The notes: generated by a model from the letters alone, not told the origin. Shown: positions 33,921 to 42,792, numbered from the stretch's first letter. The stretch is DNA of 64,000 bases from JBGPEQ01 sp050180895 (GCA_050180895.1 JBFXDS010000002.1:661131-725130), one strand, 5' to 3'. Translations and numbers: made by a program.

Positions 33921-35696
33921 GTGGAATTCGGCGGGCCGGGGCGGATCAGCGACTGTCCGGCGGCGGTTGCGCGGCGGTTTCCGGGACGGGAGGCGGCGGT
34001 GCTGGGCGAGGTGCGGCTCAGCTATGCCGAATTGGCGCGCGAGGTCGACCGCTGCGCGCGGGGGCTGCTGGCGGCGGGGATCGGCAAGGGCGACCGCGTC
34101 GCCATGCTGTCGACGCCGCGGCCGGAGTACCTCGTCGTCCTCCTGGCGACGATCCGCATCGGCGCGATCTGGACCGGGCTCAATCCGGTGCACGGGCTCG
34201 ACGAGTACCGGCAGGTGCTGGAGGACTGCCGGCCGCGGCTGCTGTTCGCCTTCCTCCATCTGCGCGGGCGCGACAACCGGGCGCTGCTGGCGGAGCTGCG
34301 GCGCGCCTGCCCGTTCCTCGAGGGGCTGGTCGCGTTCGATCTCACCAGCACTCACCCTCACCCTGTCCCTCTCCCGCCGAGCGGGAGAGGGGACGCTGTC
34401 GAAGCGGCCGGTTTCGGTCGCCCTCTCGCCCGCGCCGCGGGAGAGGGTGGGGGTGGGGGTGAGGGCCTGACCCGGCTGACTCCCGGGACGAGCGACGACG
34501 ATGCCGGCGCTGTGCCCTATGACGACTTCCTGCGCGCGGGAGAGTCGGTGGGCGCGGAGTCCTATGCCGCGGCCGCGGCGGCGGTGCGGCCGGCGGACAT
34601 CGCGCTGCTCGTGCATACCTCGGGATCGACCGGGCGGCCGAAGGGGGCGATGATCACGCACGGCAACCTCGTGCATTGCGCGCGCGTGCAGCTCCAACTG
34701 CTGCCGGTGGCGCCGCTGCGGGCGCTGTGCAACCTGCCGGCCAGCCATATCGGCTGCAGCAGCGACATCGTCTCCTACACCTTGGCCGGCGGCGGCACGC
34801 TGGTGTTCCAGGAGCGCTTCGATCCGGCCGGGGCGCTGGCGCTCATCGAACGCGAGCGGGTGAGCTGGATCCTGCAGATCCCGGCCATGCTCCAGCGCAT
34901 GCTGGCGGTGCCGGACCGCACGCGCTTCGACACCTCCAGCCTGCGGGTGGTGCTGTTCGAGGGCGCGCCGATGCCGCCGGCGATGATCGCCGAGTTGCAG
35001 GGGCTGGGCGGCACGGTCCACACCACCTGGGGGATGACGGAGACGACCTGCTCCGTCACCTACACCGAGGCCGGCGACGGCATCGCGGTGCTGGCGCAGA
35101 CCGTGGGGCGGCCGGCGGGCTGCGAGGTGCGCATCGCCGGCGCCGACGGGCGGCCGCTGCCGGCGGAGTCGGACGCGGCCGGCGAGATCCTGGTGCGCGG
35201 CGCCTGCGTGATGGCCGGCTATTTCGAGCGGCCGGCGGAGACGGCGGCGGCGATCGACGAAGCGGGCTGGCTGCATACGGGCGACATCGGCCGCTTCGGC
35301 GCGGACGGGCGGCTGCGCTTCGTCGGGCGGATCAGGGAGATGTTCAAGTCGGGCGGCTACAACGTCTATCCGCGCGAGATCGAGACGGTGCTGGAATCGC
35401 ATCCGGCGGCGGCGCTGGCGGCGGTGGTGGCGGTGCCCGACCCGCTCTATCACGAGGTGGGCTGCGCCTTCGTCATCCGCCGGCCGGGCGGCGCGCTCGA
35501 CGAGGCCGAGATCGCCGCCTTCTGCCGGGCGCGGCTCGCCAACTACAAGGTGCCGAAGCGCTTCGTCGTGCGCGACGCGCTGCCGATGCTGGCGATCGGC
35601 AAGCTCGACAAGGCGGCCCTGCGCGACGAGGCCCTGCGGCTGCGCGGGGCGGCCGAGTCCCTTCCCGCGGACGGCGCGAGGATGGAAGGGAGCTAG
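33921..35696 (+). CDS. ANL-superfamily acyl-CoA synthetase with in-frame repeat insertion
   Basis: 591 residues from a GTG at 33921 after AGGGGGC. The adenylate-forming motifs are complete: HTSGSTGRPKGA (P-loop), TTWGMTETT, the hinge region HTGDIGRF, KSGGYNVYPREIE and the C-terminal catalytic Lys in LAIGKLDKAAL. Such enzymes activate a carboxylate with ATP and CoA; substrate unknown. Residues ~144-182 (HPHPVPLPPSGRGDAVEAAG onward) are the translated product of a palindromic repeat and are absent from the family; without them the length, ~552, is normal. Confidence 0.92.
   Translation: MEFGGPGRISDCPAAVARRFPGREAAVLGEVRLSYAELAREVDRCARGLLAAGIGKGDRVAMLSTPRPEYLVVLLATIRIGAIWTGLNPVHGLDEYRQVLEDCRPRLLFAFLHLRGRDNRALLAELRRACPFLEGLVAFDLTSTHPHPVPLPPSGRGDAVEAAGFGRPLARAAGEGGGGGEGLTRLTPGTSDDDAGAVPYDDFLRAGESVGAESYAAAAAAVRPADIALLVHTSGSTGRPKGAMITHGNLVHCARVQLQLLPVAPLRALCNLPASHIGCSSDIVSYTLAGGGTLVFQERFDPAGALALIERERVSWILQIPAMLQRMLAVPDRTRFDTSSLRVVLFEGAPMPPAMIAELQGLGGTVHTTWGMTETTCSVTYTEAGDGIAVLAQTVGRPAGCEVRIAGADGRPLPAESDAAGEILVRGACVMAGYFERPAETAAAIDEAGWLHTGDIGRFGADGRLRFVGRIREMFKSGGYNVYPREIETVLESHPAAALAAVVAVPDPLYHEVGCAFVIRRPGGALDEAEIAAFCRARLANYKVPKRFVVRDALPMLAIGKLDKAALRDEALRLRGAAESLPADGARMEGS
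34351..34466. repeat. CCCTCACCC-type palindromic repeat inside a coding sequence
   Basis: Same bimeric layout as 42997-43100: CTCACCCTCACCCTGTCCCT with GCGGGAGAGGGG, a divergent centre, then CCCTCTCGCCC and GGGAGAGGGTGGGGGTGGGG. It lies in frame within the ANL ligase gene. Confidence 0.85.
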
Positions 35697-35731
35697 CGTT
35701 TATCTTTTCGGTCCTTGGTTGCACGACCGCC

Positions 35732-35816
35732 GTGCGTCCTTCGACAAGCTCAGGATGAGGGCGAATCTTAGTGGCACGAAGAAAACTCCTCATCCTGAGC
35801 CTGTCGAAGGACGCAC
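35732..35816. repeat. 84-bp hairpin repeat, copy 2
   Basis: Arms GTGCGTCCTTCGACAAGCTC and GAGCCTGTCGAAGGACGCAC around a centre with TGGCACGAAG. Located between the ligase and the TPR gene, both of which end here. Confidence 0.92.
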
Positions 35817-35867
35817 ATCGCTCATCCCAGCCTGTCGCGGCCGGAACGAACCGCGGCGCACAAGCTG

Positions 35868-36677
35868 TCAGGGCTGGATCGTGTGCTGGAAGGCGGGGGC
35901 GAGGTGGTCTTTCCAGGACTGCAGGCGCTTGGGGTCGTGGAACGGCAGGCGGTCCTCGATCTTCTCCAGGCCGGGGAAGACGAGCTGCCCCTTGGGCGCG
36001 TAGGCGATACCCTGGCGCGCCTCCTCCTGGACGAAGAGCTCGGCGTGCTTCCGCGCCTCGGCGACGTTGCCGAGCGCGACATGGTTGGCGATCAGGTTCT
36101 TGCGCATGGCGTTGCGCGGCGTGCCGATCGGCGCCAGCGCGTCGATCGAGGCCTGGTACCGGCCGTCCTCGTAGAGGGCCCAGGCGTGCACCCAGTGGAA
36201 CCAGCGCTCCGGCACGCGGCTGTGGTTGAGAACGTCCTTGATCTCCGTGACGGCGCGGCCGGCGCGGCCGGTGAGGGTGAGCATCTCGGCCCAATCGACG
36301 CGCAGGCCGCTGGTGTCCTCGGGGATGGCCTGGACGGCGGCCAGGCGCAGCGCGGTGTCGTAGCAGGTCTCGGCGTTGGCATGGTCCTTCTCGTAGAGAT
36401 AGACGGCGCCGCGCACCCAGTTGCTGTAGTAGTCCTTGGCATCGAGCGACATCGCCCGGTCGGCGGCGGACGCGGCCTGCGCCATCGTCACCTTGTCGTC
36501 CCAGTTGAAGACCCAGGCATGGAGCAGAGAATAGGCGAGGTCGGCATGATAGCGGGGGACGTCGGGCTGGAGCTTGATCGCCTCCTCGTACATGCGCCGG
36601 GCCTCGACGTTGGCGTCCCTGCGGAAATAGAGATAGAAGCTCCAGCCCCTGACGAAGTAATCGAATGCCTTGTCCAT
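35868..36677 (-). CDS. TPR protein, paralogue of the cyclase C-terminal half
   Basis: 269 residues from ATG 36677. It begins AFDYFVRGWSFYLYFRRDAN, which aligns with AYDYYLRGQAIWYDWTAESN of the cyclase encoded just upstream, and carries TPR units (ARRMYEEAIKLQPDVPRYHA; VRGAVYLYEKDHANAETCYD). No TolB-like, cyclase or DNA-binding domain is present. 55 bp downstream of the cyclase gene in the same direction, so probably co-expressed; it may have arisen by partial duplication. Confidence 0.85.
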   Translation of the reverse strand: MDKAFDYFVRGWSFYLYFRRDANVEARRMYEEAIKLQPDVPRYHADLAYSLLHAWVFNWDDKVTMAQAASAADRAMSLDAKDYYSNWVRGAVYLYEKDHANAETCYDTALRLAAVQAIPEDTSGLRVDWAEMLTLTGRAGRAVTEIKDVLNHSRVPERWFHWVHAWALYEDGRYQASIDALAPIGTPRNAMRKNLIANHVALGNVAEARKHAELFVQEEARQGIAYAPKGQLVFPGLEKIEDRLPFHDPKRLQSWKDHLAPAFQHTIQP

Positions 36678-36732
36678 CGTGGTAAAGTCCCTTTCAGCAG
36701 CCGCGGGTCGCGCCGACCTTTTGCCGTGACGG

Positions 36733-38535
36733 TCAATCCGGAAGGCCGGCGCGCCGCAGATCGGCGACGAAGGCGCGCAGCACCTCGGGATCCTTGAACG
36801 GCTCGATCGCCTCGGCCGACAGCCGGTAGCTCGGCTGCTCCGCCAGGATCTGGCGCGCGACGGCGCGCGCCTCCTCGAGGCGGCCGAGCCGCACGTAGGT
36901 GGCGGCGAGATCGCGCCGCATGTAGCTGGTGAGATTGGAGACGCGGGTGAGCGCGGCGAGCGCCTCCTCGTAGCGGCCGTCGTGGTAGGCGGCGATGCCG
37001 AGGACCCAGTCGTACCAGTCGGGATGGATCGGGTTGAGCCGCTTGGCCTGGGCGATCATCGCCACCGCCTCCTGCGTGCGGCCGACATGGGCCAGCGCGT
37101 CGGCCATGTCGGCGAGCAGGTCGGCGCTGTTGGGATTGAGCTCGAACGCCTTCTCGTAGCAGGCGATGCAGCGGCCGAAGTCGCGGCCGTAGAGCGAGGC
37201 GAGGCCGAGGCACTCGTAGGCCTCGAAGTCGGCCGGCGCCAGCGACACGGCCTGGCGGGCGAACGCCCGCGCCTCGGCTAGGGCCGCCTCCGGGTCCGGC
37301 GTCCAGCCGCCGATCGCCGCCTGGATCAGGATGTAGGACATGCCGCCATAGGCGCGCGCGAAGGCGGGGTCGAGCTTGATCGCCTGGCGGAAATAGCGGT
37401 GCGCGCGCCGGTTCGACTCCGCCGTCCAGTCGTACCAGATGGCCTGGCCGCGCAGGTAATAGTCGTAGGCCTCGAGGCTGTCGGCCGGCTTGCGCAGCGA
37501 CCGCTCGCGCTCGTACACGGCGACCTGCGAGGCCACCGTGGCGACGATACCGTGGGCGATCTCGTCCTGCACGGCGAACAGGTCCTGGAGGTCACGCTTG
37601 TAGCGCTCGCCCCACAGATGGCGGCCGGTGCCGCCGTCGACCAGCTGGACATTGATGCGGACCATGCCGCCGGCGCGCTGCACGCTGCCCTCGACGACGT
37701 AGCGCACGCCGAGCTCGCGCGCGACCGTCTCGATCTTGATGGCCTTGCCCTTGTAGGCGAAGGCGGTGTGGCTGGCGATCACCGACAGCTCGGGGAAGCG
37801 CGAGAGGTCGTTGATGAGGTCGTTGGTGATGCCATCGCTGAAGTAGCCCTGGTCGGCCTCGCCGCTGAGGTTGTCGAGCGGCAGCACGGCGATCCACGGC
37901 GCCATCGGCAGGCCGCGCCCGGCCTCGACGGCCTCGGGCGGCGCGGCGCGGACCCGGTCGGCCGGCGGCACGACGCGGAAGACGCGGACCGGCTCCGGCA
38001 TGTTCTTCAGCGCCTGGTCGCCGAGATCCTCGAAGCGCACGTCGATCTTGCCGCGGACATAGCGGTAGACGTCGCCGGACAGGCAGATGCCGCTCGGCTC
38101 GGCCAGGCTCTCCAGGCGGGCGGCGACGTTGACGCCGTCGCCGAAGACGTCGTGCTCCTCGACGATGATCTCGCCGAGGTTGATGCCGATGCGGAAATGC
38201 AGCTGCCGGTTCTCCGGCGTGCCGGCGTTGCGGGCGAGCATGGCGCGCTGCACCTCGAGGGCGCAGGCGAGCGCCTCGACCGTGCTGACGAACTCGGCCA
38301 GCAGGCCGTCGCCGGTGGTCTTGACCACGCGGCCCTCATGGCGGGCGATCTCCGGCTCGAACAGCTCCTTCAGGTGGCCCTTGAAAGCGGCGTGCGTGCC
38401 GGCCTCGTCCGCCTGCATGAGGCGGCTGTAGCCGGCCACGTCGGCGGCGAGAATGGCGGCCAGCCTCCGCCTCATGCCGGTTCCCTCGTCCAACCCGCGG
38501 CCCTGGACGAGCGGCGATTTTCCGGGAACGGACAT
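36733..38535 (-). CDS. Class III adenylate cyclase with TolB-like and TPR domains
   Basis: 600 residues from ATG 38535 (GGGGAAGAG upstream; ATG 38475 is an alternative). The catalytic domain spans ~21-190: AAILAADVAGYSRLMQADEA has the first metal Asp, VKTTGDGLLAEF the second, followed by IGINLGEIIVEEHDVFGDGVN (in part). Next a TolB-like domain (IAVLPLDNLSGEADQGYFSD; GVRYVVEGSVQRA) and C-terminal TPRs. It makes cAMP from ATP in the cytoplasm with a protein- or ligand-sensing TPR tail. A CRP-type site lies 221-236 bp upstream. Confidence 0.93.
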   Translation of the reverse strand: MSVPGKSPLVQGRGLDEGTGMRRRLAAILAADVAGYSRLMQADEAGTHAAFKGHLKELFEPEIARHEGRVVKTTGDGLLAEFVSTVEALACALEVQRAMLARNAGTPENRQLHFRIGINLGEIIVEEHDVFGDGVNVAARLESLAEPSGICLSGDVYRYVRGKIDVRFEDLGDQALKNMPEPVRVFRVVPPADRVRAAPPEAVEAGRGLPMAPWIAVLPLDNLSGEADQGYFSDGITNDLINDLSRFPELSVIASHTAFAYKGKAIKIETVARELGVRYVVEGSVQRAGGMVRINVQLVDGGTGRHLWGERYKRDLQDLFAVQDEIAHGIVATVASQVAVYERERSLRKPADSLEAYDYYLRGQAIWYDWTAESNRRAHRYFRQAIKLDPAFARAYGGMSYILIQAAIGGWTPDPEAALAEARAFARQAVSLAPADFEAYECLGLASLYGRDFGRCIACYEKAFELNPNSADLLADMADALAHVGRTQEAVAMIAQAKRLNPIHPDWYDWVLGIAAYHDGRYEEALAALTRVSNLTSYMRRDLAATYVRLGRLEEARAVARQILAEQPSYRLSAEAIEPFKDPEVLRAFVADLRRAGLPD

Positions 38536-38754
38536 CGGCTCTTCCCCAGCAGTCTGCAACGCGGCAGTCCGAGCCGCCATCATCGCGCAGTCGGCGCGGG
38601 AGTCAAAGCCTCTTGCCGGGCGGCCGGCGGTCGGGCGAGCGCCCGCGCCGCCCCCCGGCCCTCTGCCGGGAAGCGCGCCATCCAGCGCGAGGGTGCCTGC
38701 GGTCATGATCGATATCCGTTCCGCCGCCACTCCAGCCTGGAACGGCGACGCGCA

Positions 38755-38772
38755 CTGTGATGCAGGTCACAG
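38755..38772. promoter_or_regulatory. CRP/cAMP receptor protein-type site
   Basis: CTGTGATGCAGGTCACAG contains the full CRP consensus TGTGA-N6-TCACA. It is upstream of the adenylate cyclase gene and divergent from the chalcone-isomerase-like gene. Confidence 0.6.
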
Positions 38773-39023
38773 GTTTGCGGGGGCGGGCTTCTTTCCTGAG
38801 CCATCCTGCCCGAGCCATCCTGAAGACATTGGATCCGTCCTCTGACGGTTCTCAGGCGGTCGCAGCGGGGAGCAAGGGCTTTCCGTGGAGGCAGCTGAAG
38901 CGGTCAGGGGTGCAGGCATGCCGCCGCACGCCAGAGCAAGACGATCACTCGACGTTGAGGTCCCGGCACTCGCCGCAAAGCAACACTACAAAAGGGGCGC
39001 GGCATCAGCGATCAACAGGAGCG

Positions 39024-39045
39024 CAATTGGACCAAGGTCCAATTG
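39024..39045. repeat. CAATTGGACC-type palindrome, copy 1
   Basis: CAATTGGACC and GGTCCAATTG separated by AA. A shorter copy of the same motif with its GCGCAATTGGAC flank lies near 41850. Confidence 0.65.
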
Positions 39046-39198
39046 TCGTTCGCGCTGGACTCCCTCAGCCTGGGTAGGTCTGACAGCGCTGTTTCGACGC
39101 GGCTTGCCGGCAGGCGCGGCCCGTCTATCCTCGAGGAAGGAGCCGTTCCGACATCCTTCTTATCGACCGCAATCCAGACGAAGAGGGGCCGGCTGGCC

Positions 39199-39783
39199 AT
39201 GTTGAAATCCATAGGACGTCTGAGATTCATCGCCGCTCTGCTTTGGCCCGTCATTGCGGGCGTACCGGCGCTTGGCGCCGAATGCCTGGACGTGAAGGTT
39301 CCCGATAGTGCGAAAGTCGGCAGCACCGACCTCGTGCTGAACGGCTTGGGCATCCGCAAGGCGACCCTCCTGAAGGTCAAGGTCTATGTCGCCGGCCTCT
39401 ATCTGCCTCAAAAGGCGACCGATGCCGGGCAGATCCATGGCGAGCACCCTTGGCGGATCGTGCTTCACTTCGTGCGCGACGTCGATGCGTCCGACATCCA
39501 AGACGCCTTCGATGAGGGATTCGAGAAGACGGCCGGTGACAAGCTCGCTGCGCTGCGTCCACGGATCGACGCCCTGAATGCGCAGATCGTCGACTTCAAG
39601 AAGGGGCAATATCTCTCGCTTGCCAACGATCCGGCCGAGGGCGTCGCGGTCGACGTGAACGGTGCCGGCGGCAACGCCGTCAAGGGGGCAGACTTCGCGA
39701 CCGCCCTTCTGGCGGTGTGGATCGGTGCCGAGCCACCGAACGAGGAGCTCAAGACCGGCCTGCTCGGCGGCGGGTGCGAGTAG
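39199..39783 (+). CDS. Exported chalcone-isomerase-like domain protein
   Basis: 194 residues from ATG 39199. Signal peptide (RLRFIAALLWPVIAGVPALG) followed by the Chalcone_3 fold: SAKVGSTDLVLNGLGIRKAT, LKVKVYVAGLYLPQKATDAG, WRIVLHFVRDVDASDIQDAF. Bacterial members bind fatty-acid-like ligands or have no known activity; the plant catalytic residues are not evident. Isolated gene. Confidence 0.85.
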   Translation: MLKSIGRLRFIAALLWPVIAGVPALGAECLDVKVPDSAKVGSTDLVLNGLGIRKATLLKVKVYVAGLYLPQKATDAGQIHGEHPWRIVLHFVRDVDASDIQDAFDEGFEKTAGDKLAALRPRIDALNAQIVDFKKGQYLSLANDPAEGVAVDVNGAGGNAVKGADFATALLAVWIGAEPPNEELKTGLLGGGCE

Positions 39784-39844
39784 TCGCGCCAAAGGCCGCG
39801 GAGCCGGCCGACGCAGCGATCAAGTAACCAGCCCTCCCGACTGA

Positions 39845-40543
39845 TCAACGCGCGCGACCTAAATTCCGCAGGATCGCCACCAGTTGAGCATGCTGCGGTG
39901 TTTTCGGATCGCTCAGCAGGTCAATCGGGTGGGCATCAGTCAGCCGCGACAGCTGGACCAGCAGGCGGATGCGCGCGCGCCGCGTCGACTTCAATTCGGA
40001 TGAGCGGCGCGTGAAGAAGATCTTGAACAGCTCGCCGTCCCCGAGCATGTCATCGAGCTCGCTCGCCGTGACGTAGATCAGAAACAGCAGGAAGATCCAC
40101 ATCTGGACCACGATGAAGTGGTCCCAGCGAAAGCTGCCCAGAAGCTGGTGCAGGAAACCGCCGCCACCCAGGATGCCGCTCTGGATCAGGTAGTGGATCA
40201 GCGCCTCCAGGAGGCGCACGACGAAAACAAGGAGCGTGTAGACGACGGTCTTGAACAGGACGGGCTGTACCAGCGGCGCATGATCGAAACGCCGCAGGAA
40301 AGGCATCATGTTGGCGACCAGAACGGTCTTGCCGACCACCAGAGCCGACGTCGTGGCCAGCATGAAGCCACTGAACTGAATCAGGTAATCGGCCAGCAGG
40401 AGGCGTTTGGAAAACAGGATGAGGTTGAATCCGACAAAGAAGAAAATGGTTGGCGGCAGCATCTCGCGGAACTCGTGCAGCAGGAAGGCGCGCACCCTCG
40501 CCCAGCGCCCCGTGCTGGCCACCGCGATCGCGTGATTGCCCAT
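39845..40543 (-). CDS. Hypothetical multi-pass membrane protein
   Basis: 232 residues from ATG 40543, with GGAGG 6 bases upstream. Four hydrophobic segments are visible (MLPPTIFFFVGFNLILFSKR; GFMLATTSALVVGKTVLV; TVVYTLLVFVVRLLEALIHY; FIVVQMWIFLLFLIYVTASE) and the C-terminal 60 residues are soluble and basic. No family recognised; transporters of this size usually have charged helices, which are not obvious here. Confidence 0.8.
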   Translation of the reverse strand: MGNHAIAVASTGRWARVRAFLLHEFREMLPPTIFFFVGFNLILFSKRLLLADYLIQFSGFMLATTSALVVGKTVLVANMMPFLRRFDHAPLVQPVLFKTVVYTLLVFVVRLLEALIHYLIQSGILGGGGFLHQLLGSFRWDHFIVVQMWIFLLFLIYVTASELDDMLGDGELFKIFFTRRSSELKSTRRARIRLLVQLSRLTDAHPIDLLSDPKTPQHAQLVAILRNLGRAR

Positions 40544-40788
40544 GGATTCCTCCGCTTGATGACCTGACTGTCGGTGACTCCTGCCGCTCAGACGGTGGGG
40601 CGGCATCGGGCGCCGGGTCACGGGCGACCGAGTGGGCCCCCCGCAGGGCGGCGGTCGCTTCGATCACAGATGCGGCGACGGAGTGAAGGCTCTTGATGAA
40701 CCCGACAAATATTCGCCGCTCCTCGATTGTTCGGATTTCTTAGCGACTCTGGAGGCTCGGCGACCCGGCTCGGCCCTTTCCGGGGCCC

Positions 40789-41625
40789 CTATTCCGGCAG
40801 GGCGTTGCTGACATAAAGGGCCTTCAGCGCGTCGCTCGCCCGGGCGCGGCCGAAATGGCGGGTGAAGATGCTGTCGATGGCGCTGCTGCGATAGAGCCGC
40901 GCCAGGGTGCGGTCGACGAGGAAGCGGAACTCGGTGTCGCCGCGGGCCAGCGCCAGGGCGTAGGGCTCCTGCGTCAGGTACTGGTCGGAAACCTGGAGAT
41001 CGCCGGCGCCGGCCTCGATGAGCAGGCCGGCGAGGATCGTGCGGTCGGCGAAATAGGCGGCGAACTCGCCGTCGCGCAGCCGCTTCAGCCCATCCTTGTG
41101 GTCGCCGACCGCCACCACCTGCGCGGCGATCTTGCGATCGGCGAGGGTGTTGCGCAGGGCGGCCTCGGTGGTCGTGCCCTCGAGCACGCCGACCGTTTGC
41201 CCGGCCAGGGCCGTCAGGCTGCGCGGACCGTCGGCGCGGACCATCACGCCGGCGCCGTCGATGAAGGTCATGAGCGAGAAATCGACCAGCCGGCGCCGCG
41301 ACAGGGTGACGGTGGTCGGCTCGCACAGCAGGTCGACGCGGCCGGAAGCGACCGCATCGAAGCGGTCCTCGGCGGTGACGGCGACATAGGCCACCTCGAG
41401 CGAATCGAGGCCGAGCTCCGTCTTCGTCGCGGCGGCCACCTCGCGGCAGAGATCGACGATGAAGCCGGCCGGCTCGCCGATCTCGCTCCGGTAGGAGAAG
41501 GGCGGCGCATCCGTGCGGTAGCCGATGGTGAACTTGCCGGACGCGCGCACGCGATCAAGGGTGGCGGCATCAGCCGCCGACGGAAGCAGCAGCAGCGCGA
41601 CAGCGACCGCTAAGAAGACCCGCAT
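40789..41625 (-). CDS. Family 3 (amino-acid-type) extracellular solute-binding protein
   Basis: 278 residues from ATG 41625. Signal peptide VFLAVAVALLLLPSAADA, then the SBP family 3 fold: RVRASGKFTIGYRTDAPPFS, GEPAGFIVDLCREVAAATKT, GRVDLLCEPTTVTLSRRRLV, LAGQTVGVLEGTTTEAALRN. Binds a polar amino acid or similar compound in the periplasm. No ABC permease or ATPase is adjacent, so it is an orphan binding protein. Confidence 0.9.
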   Translation of the reverse strand: MRVFLAVAVALLLLPSAADAATLDRVRASGKFTIGYRTDAPPFSYRSEIGEPAGFIVDLCREVAAATKTELGLDSLEVAYVAVTAEDRFDAVASGRVDLLCEPTTVTLSRRRLVDFSLMTFIDGAGVMVRADGPRSLTALAGQTVGVLEGTTTEAALRNTLADRKIAAQVVAVGDHKDGLKRLRDGEFAAYFADRTILAGLLIEAGAGDLQVSDQYLTQEPYALALARGDTEFRFLVDRTLARLYRSSAIDSIFTRHFGRARASDALKALYVSNALPE

Positions 41626-41709
41626 GTATTTTTGCCCCCTGGCATCGACATTCATTGACTTCACAGGAGTTGCCCTGCCGGTCACCGGCAGGAGACTCGG
41701 ATCAGCATC

Positions 41710-41794
41710 TTGCGTCCTTCGACAGGCTCAGGATGAGGGATTTTCTTACTGCCACAAAGACTTGCCCTCATCCTGAGCCTGTCGAAGGACGCAC
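41710..41794. repeat. 84-bp hairpin repeat, copy 3
   Basis: Arms TTGCGTCCTTCGACAGGCTC and GAGCCTGTCGAAGGACGCAC with the usual centre (TGCCACAAAG). Lies between the orphan binding protein and pirin genes. Confidence 0.92.
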
Positions 41795-41849
41795 AAGCGG
41801 ACATGCCGCCCTATCGATCCTCGAATACTATCCGCGCCGAACGCACAGG

Positions 41850-41871
41850 GCGCAATTGGACGTTGGTCCAA
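41850..41871. repeat. CAATTGGACC-type palindrome, copy 2
   Basis: AATTGGACGTTGGTCCAACG shares TTGGAC...GTCCAA and the GGCGCAATTGGAC flank with 39024-39045; the outer arm is degenerate. Confidence 0.5.
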
Positions 41872-41874
41872 CGG

Positions 41875-42792
41875 TCATGCCGGCAGCGGAATGAATTCCG
41901 TCTCGCCGGGCACCGGGGCGAAGCGGCCGTCCCGCCAGTCCGCCTTGGCCTGCTCGATGCGCTCCTTGCGGCTGGAGACGAAGTTCCACCAGATATGGCG
42001 GGGGCCGTCGAGCGGCGCGCCGCCGAGGAGCAGGAGACGCGCGGGCGCCGCGGCGCCGGCGGCGGGACGGATCGTAACGGCCCGGCCGGAGGCGAGGACC
42101 AGCAGGCGGCCGGGCGCGAACGCCCGGCCGTCGATCTCGATCGCGCCCTCGAGCGGGTAGACTGCGCGCTCCGGATAGGCGGCATCAAGCGGCAGCGACG
42201 CGCCGGGAGACAGCGTGGCGGCGGCGTAGAACAGCTCGGAGCGCGTCCTCACCGGCGAGCGGCGGCCGAACAAGGCACCGGCCATGACGCGGACGCTCTT
42301 GCCCTCGCCCTCGAGCAGCGGCAGCGTCGCCGCGGGATAGTGGGTGAAGTCGGGCGCCGTCTCCTCGTCGCGCTGCGGCAGCGCGACCCAGAGCTGGATG
42401 CCGGAGAGCGGCTGCGGCTGCCGGCGCGACTCGGCGTCGGTGCGTTCGGAGTGGACGATGCCGCGGCCGGCCGTCATCCAATTGACGTCGCCGGGCGCGA
42501 TCGGCTGCAGGCTGCCCAGGCTGTCGCGGTGGAGGATGCTGCCTTCGAAGAGATAGGTGACGGTGGCGAGGCCGATATGCGGATGCGGGCGAACGTCGAG
42601 GCCGCTGCCGGCGGGAAACTCCACCGGGCCGAACTGGTCGAAGAAGACGAACGGACCGACCATGCGGCGCTCCGCGGCCGGCAGCACGCGGCGCACCTCG
42701 AAGCCGTCGCCGAGATCGCGGGGGCGCGGCAGGACTTCGATCTCGATCGGGCTGCGCGTGCCGCGGTCGGCCGCGGCGGTGTCCCGGTTCAT
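41875..42792 (-). CDS. Pirin-family bicupin protein
   Basis: 305 residues. Typical pirin N-cupin with metal ligands in DVRPHPHIGLATVTYLFEGS and GRGIVHSERTD, and the C-cupin up to RHIWWNFVSSRKERIEQAKA. Bacterial pirins have quercetinase activity in some members or bind other proteins. Single gene with its stop 4 bp after a palindrome. Confidence 0.93.
   Translation of the reverse strand: MNRDTAAADRGTRSPIEIEVLPRPRDLGDGFEVRRVLPAAERRMVGPFVFFDQFGPVEFPAGSGLDVRPHPHIGLATVTYLFEGSILHRDSLGSLQPIAPGDVNWMTAGRGIVHSERTDAESRRQPQPLSGIQLWVALPQRDEETAPDFTHYPAATLPLLEGEGKSVRVMAGALFGRRSPVRTRSELFYAAATLSPGASLPLDAAYPERAVYPLEGAIEIDGRAFAPGRLLVLASGRAVTIRPAAGAAAPARLLLLGGAPLDGPRHIWWNFVSSRKERIEQAKADWRDGRFAPVPGETEFIPLPA

Larger units (their letters stand above)
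38536..39198. other. 663-bp intergenic region between the cyclase and the chalcone-isomerase-like gene
   Basis: Divergent promoters must lie here. It holds a CRP-like site (38755-38772) and a 22-bp palindrome (39024-39045). The open frames crossing it show no recognisable protein and no ribosome sites. Confidence 0.6.

Noticed and set aside
33423..35453. A 676-residue minus frame antisense to the ANL ligase.
   Set aside because: Arg/Ala/Pro-rich composition typical of a GC-rich antisense shadow; the ligase on the plus strand has all family motifs.
38540..39190. Short frames between the cyclase and chalcone-isomerase-like genes.
   Set aside because: No ribosome sites and no recognisable protein pattern.
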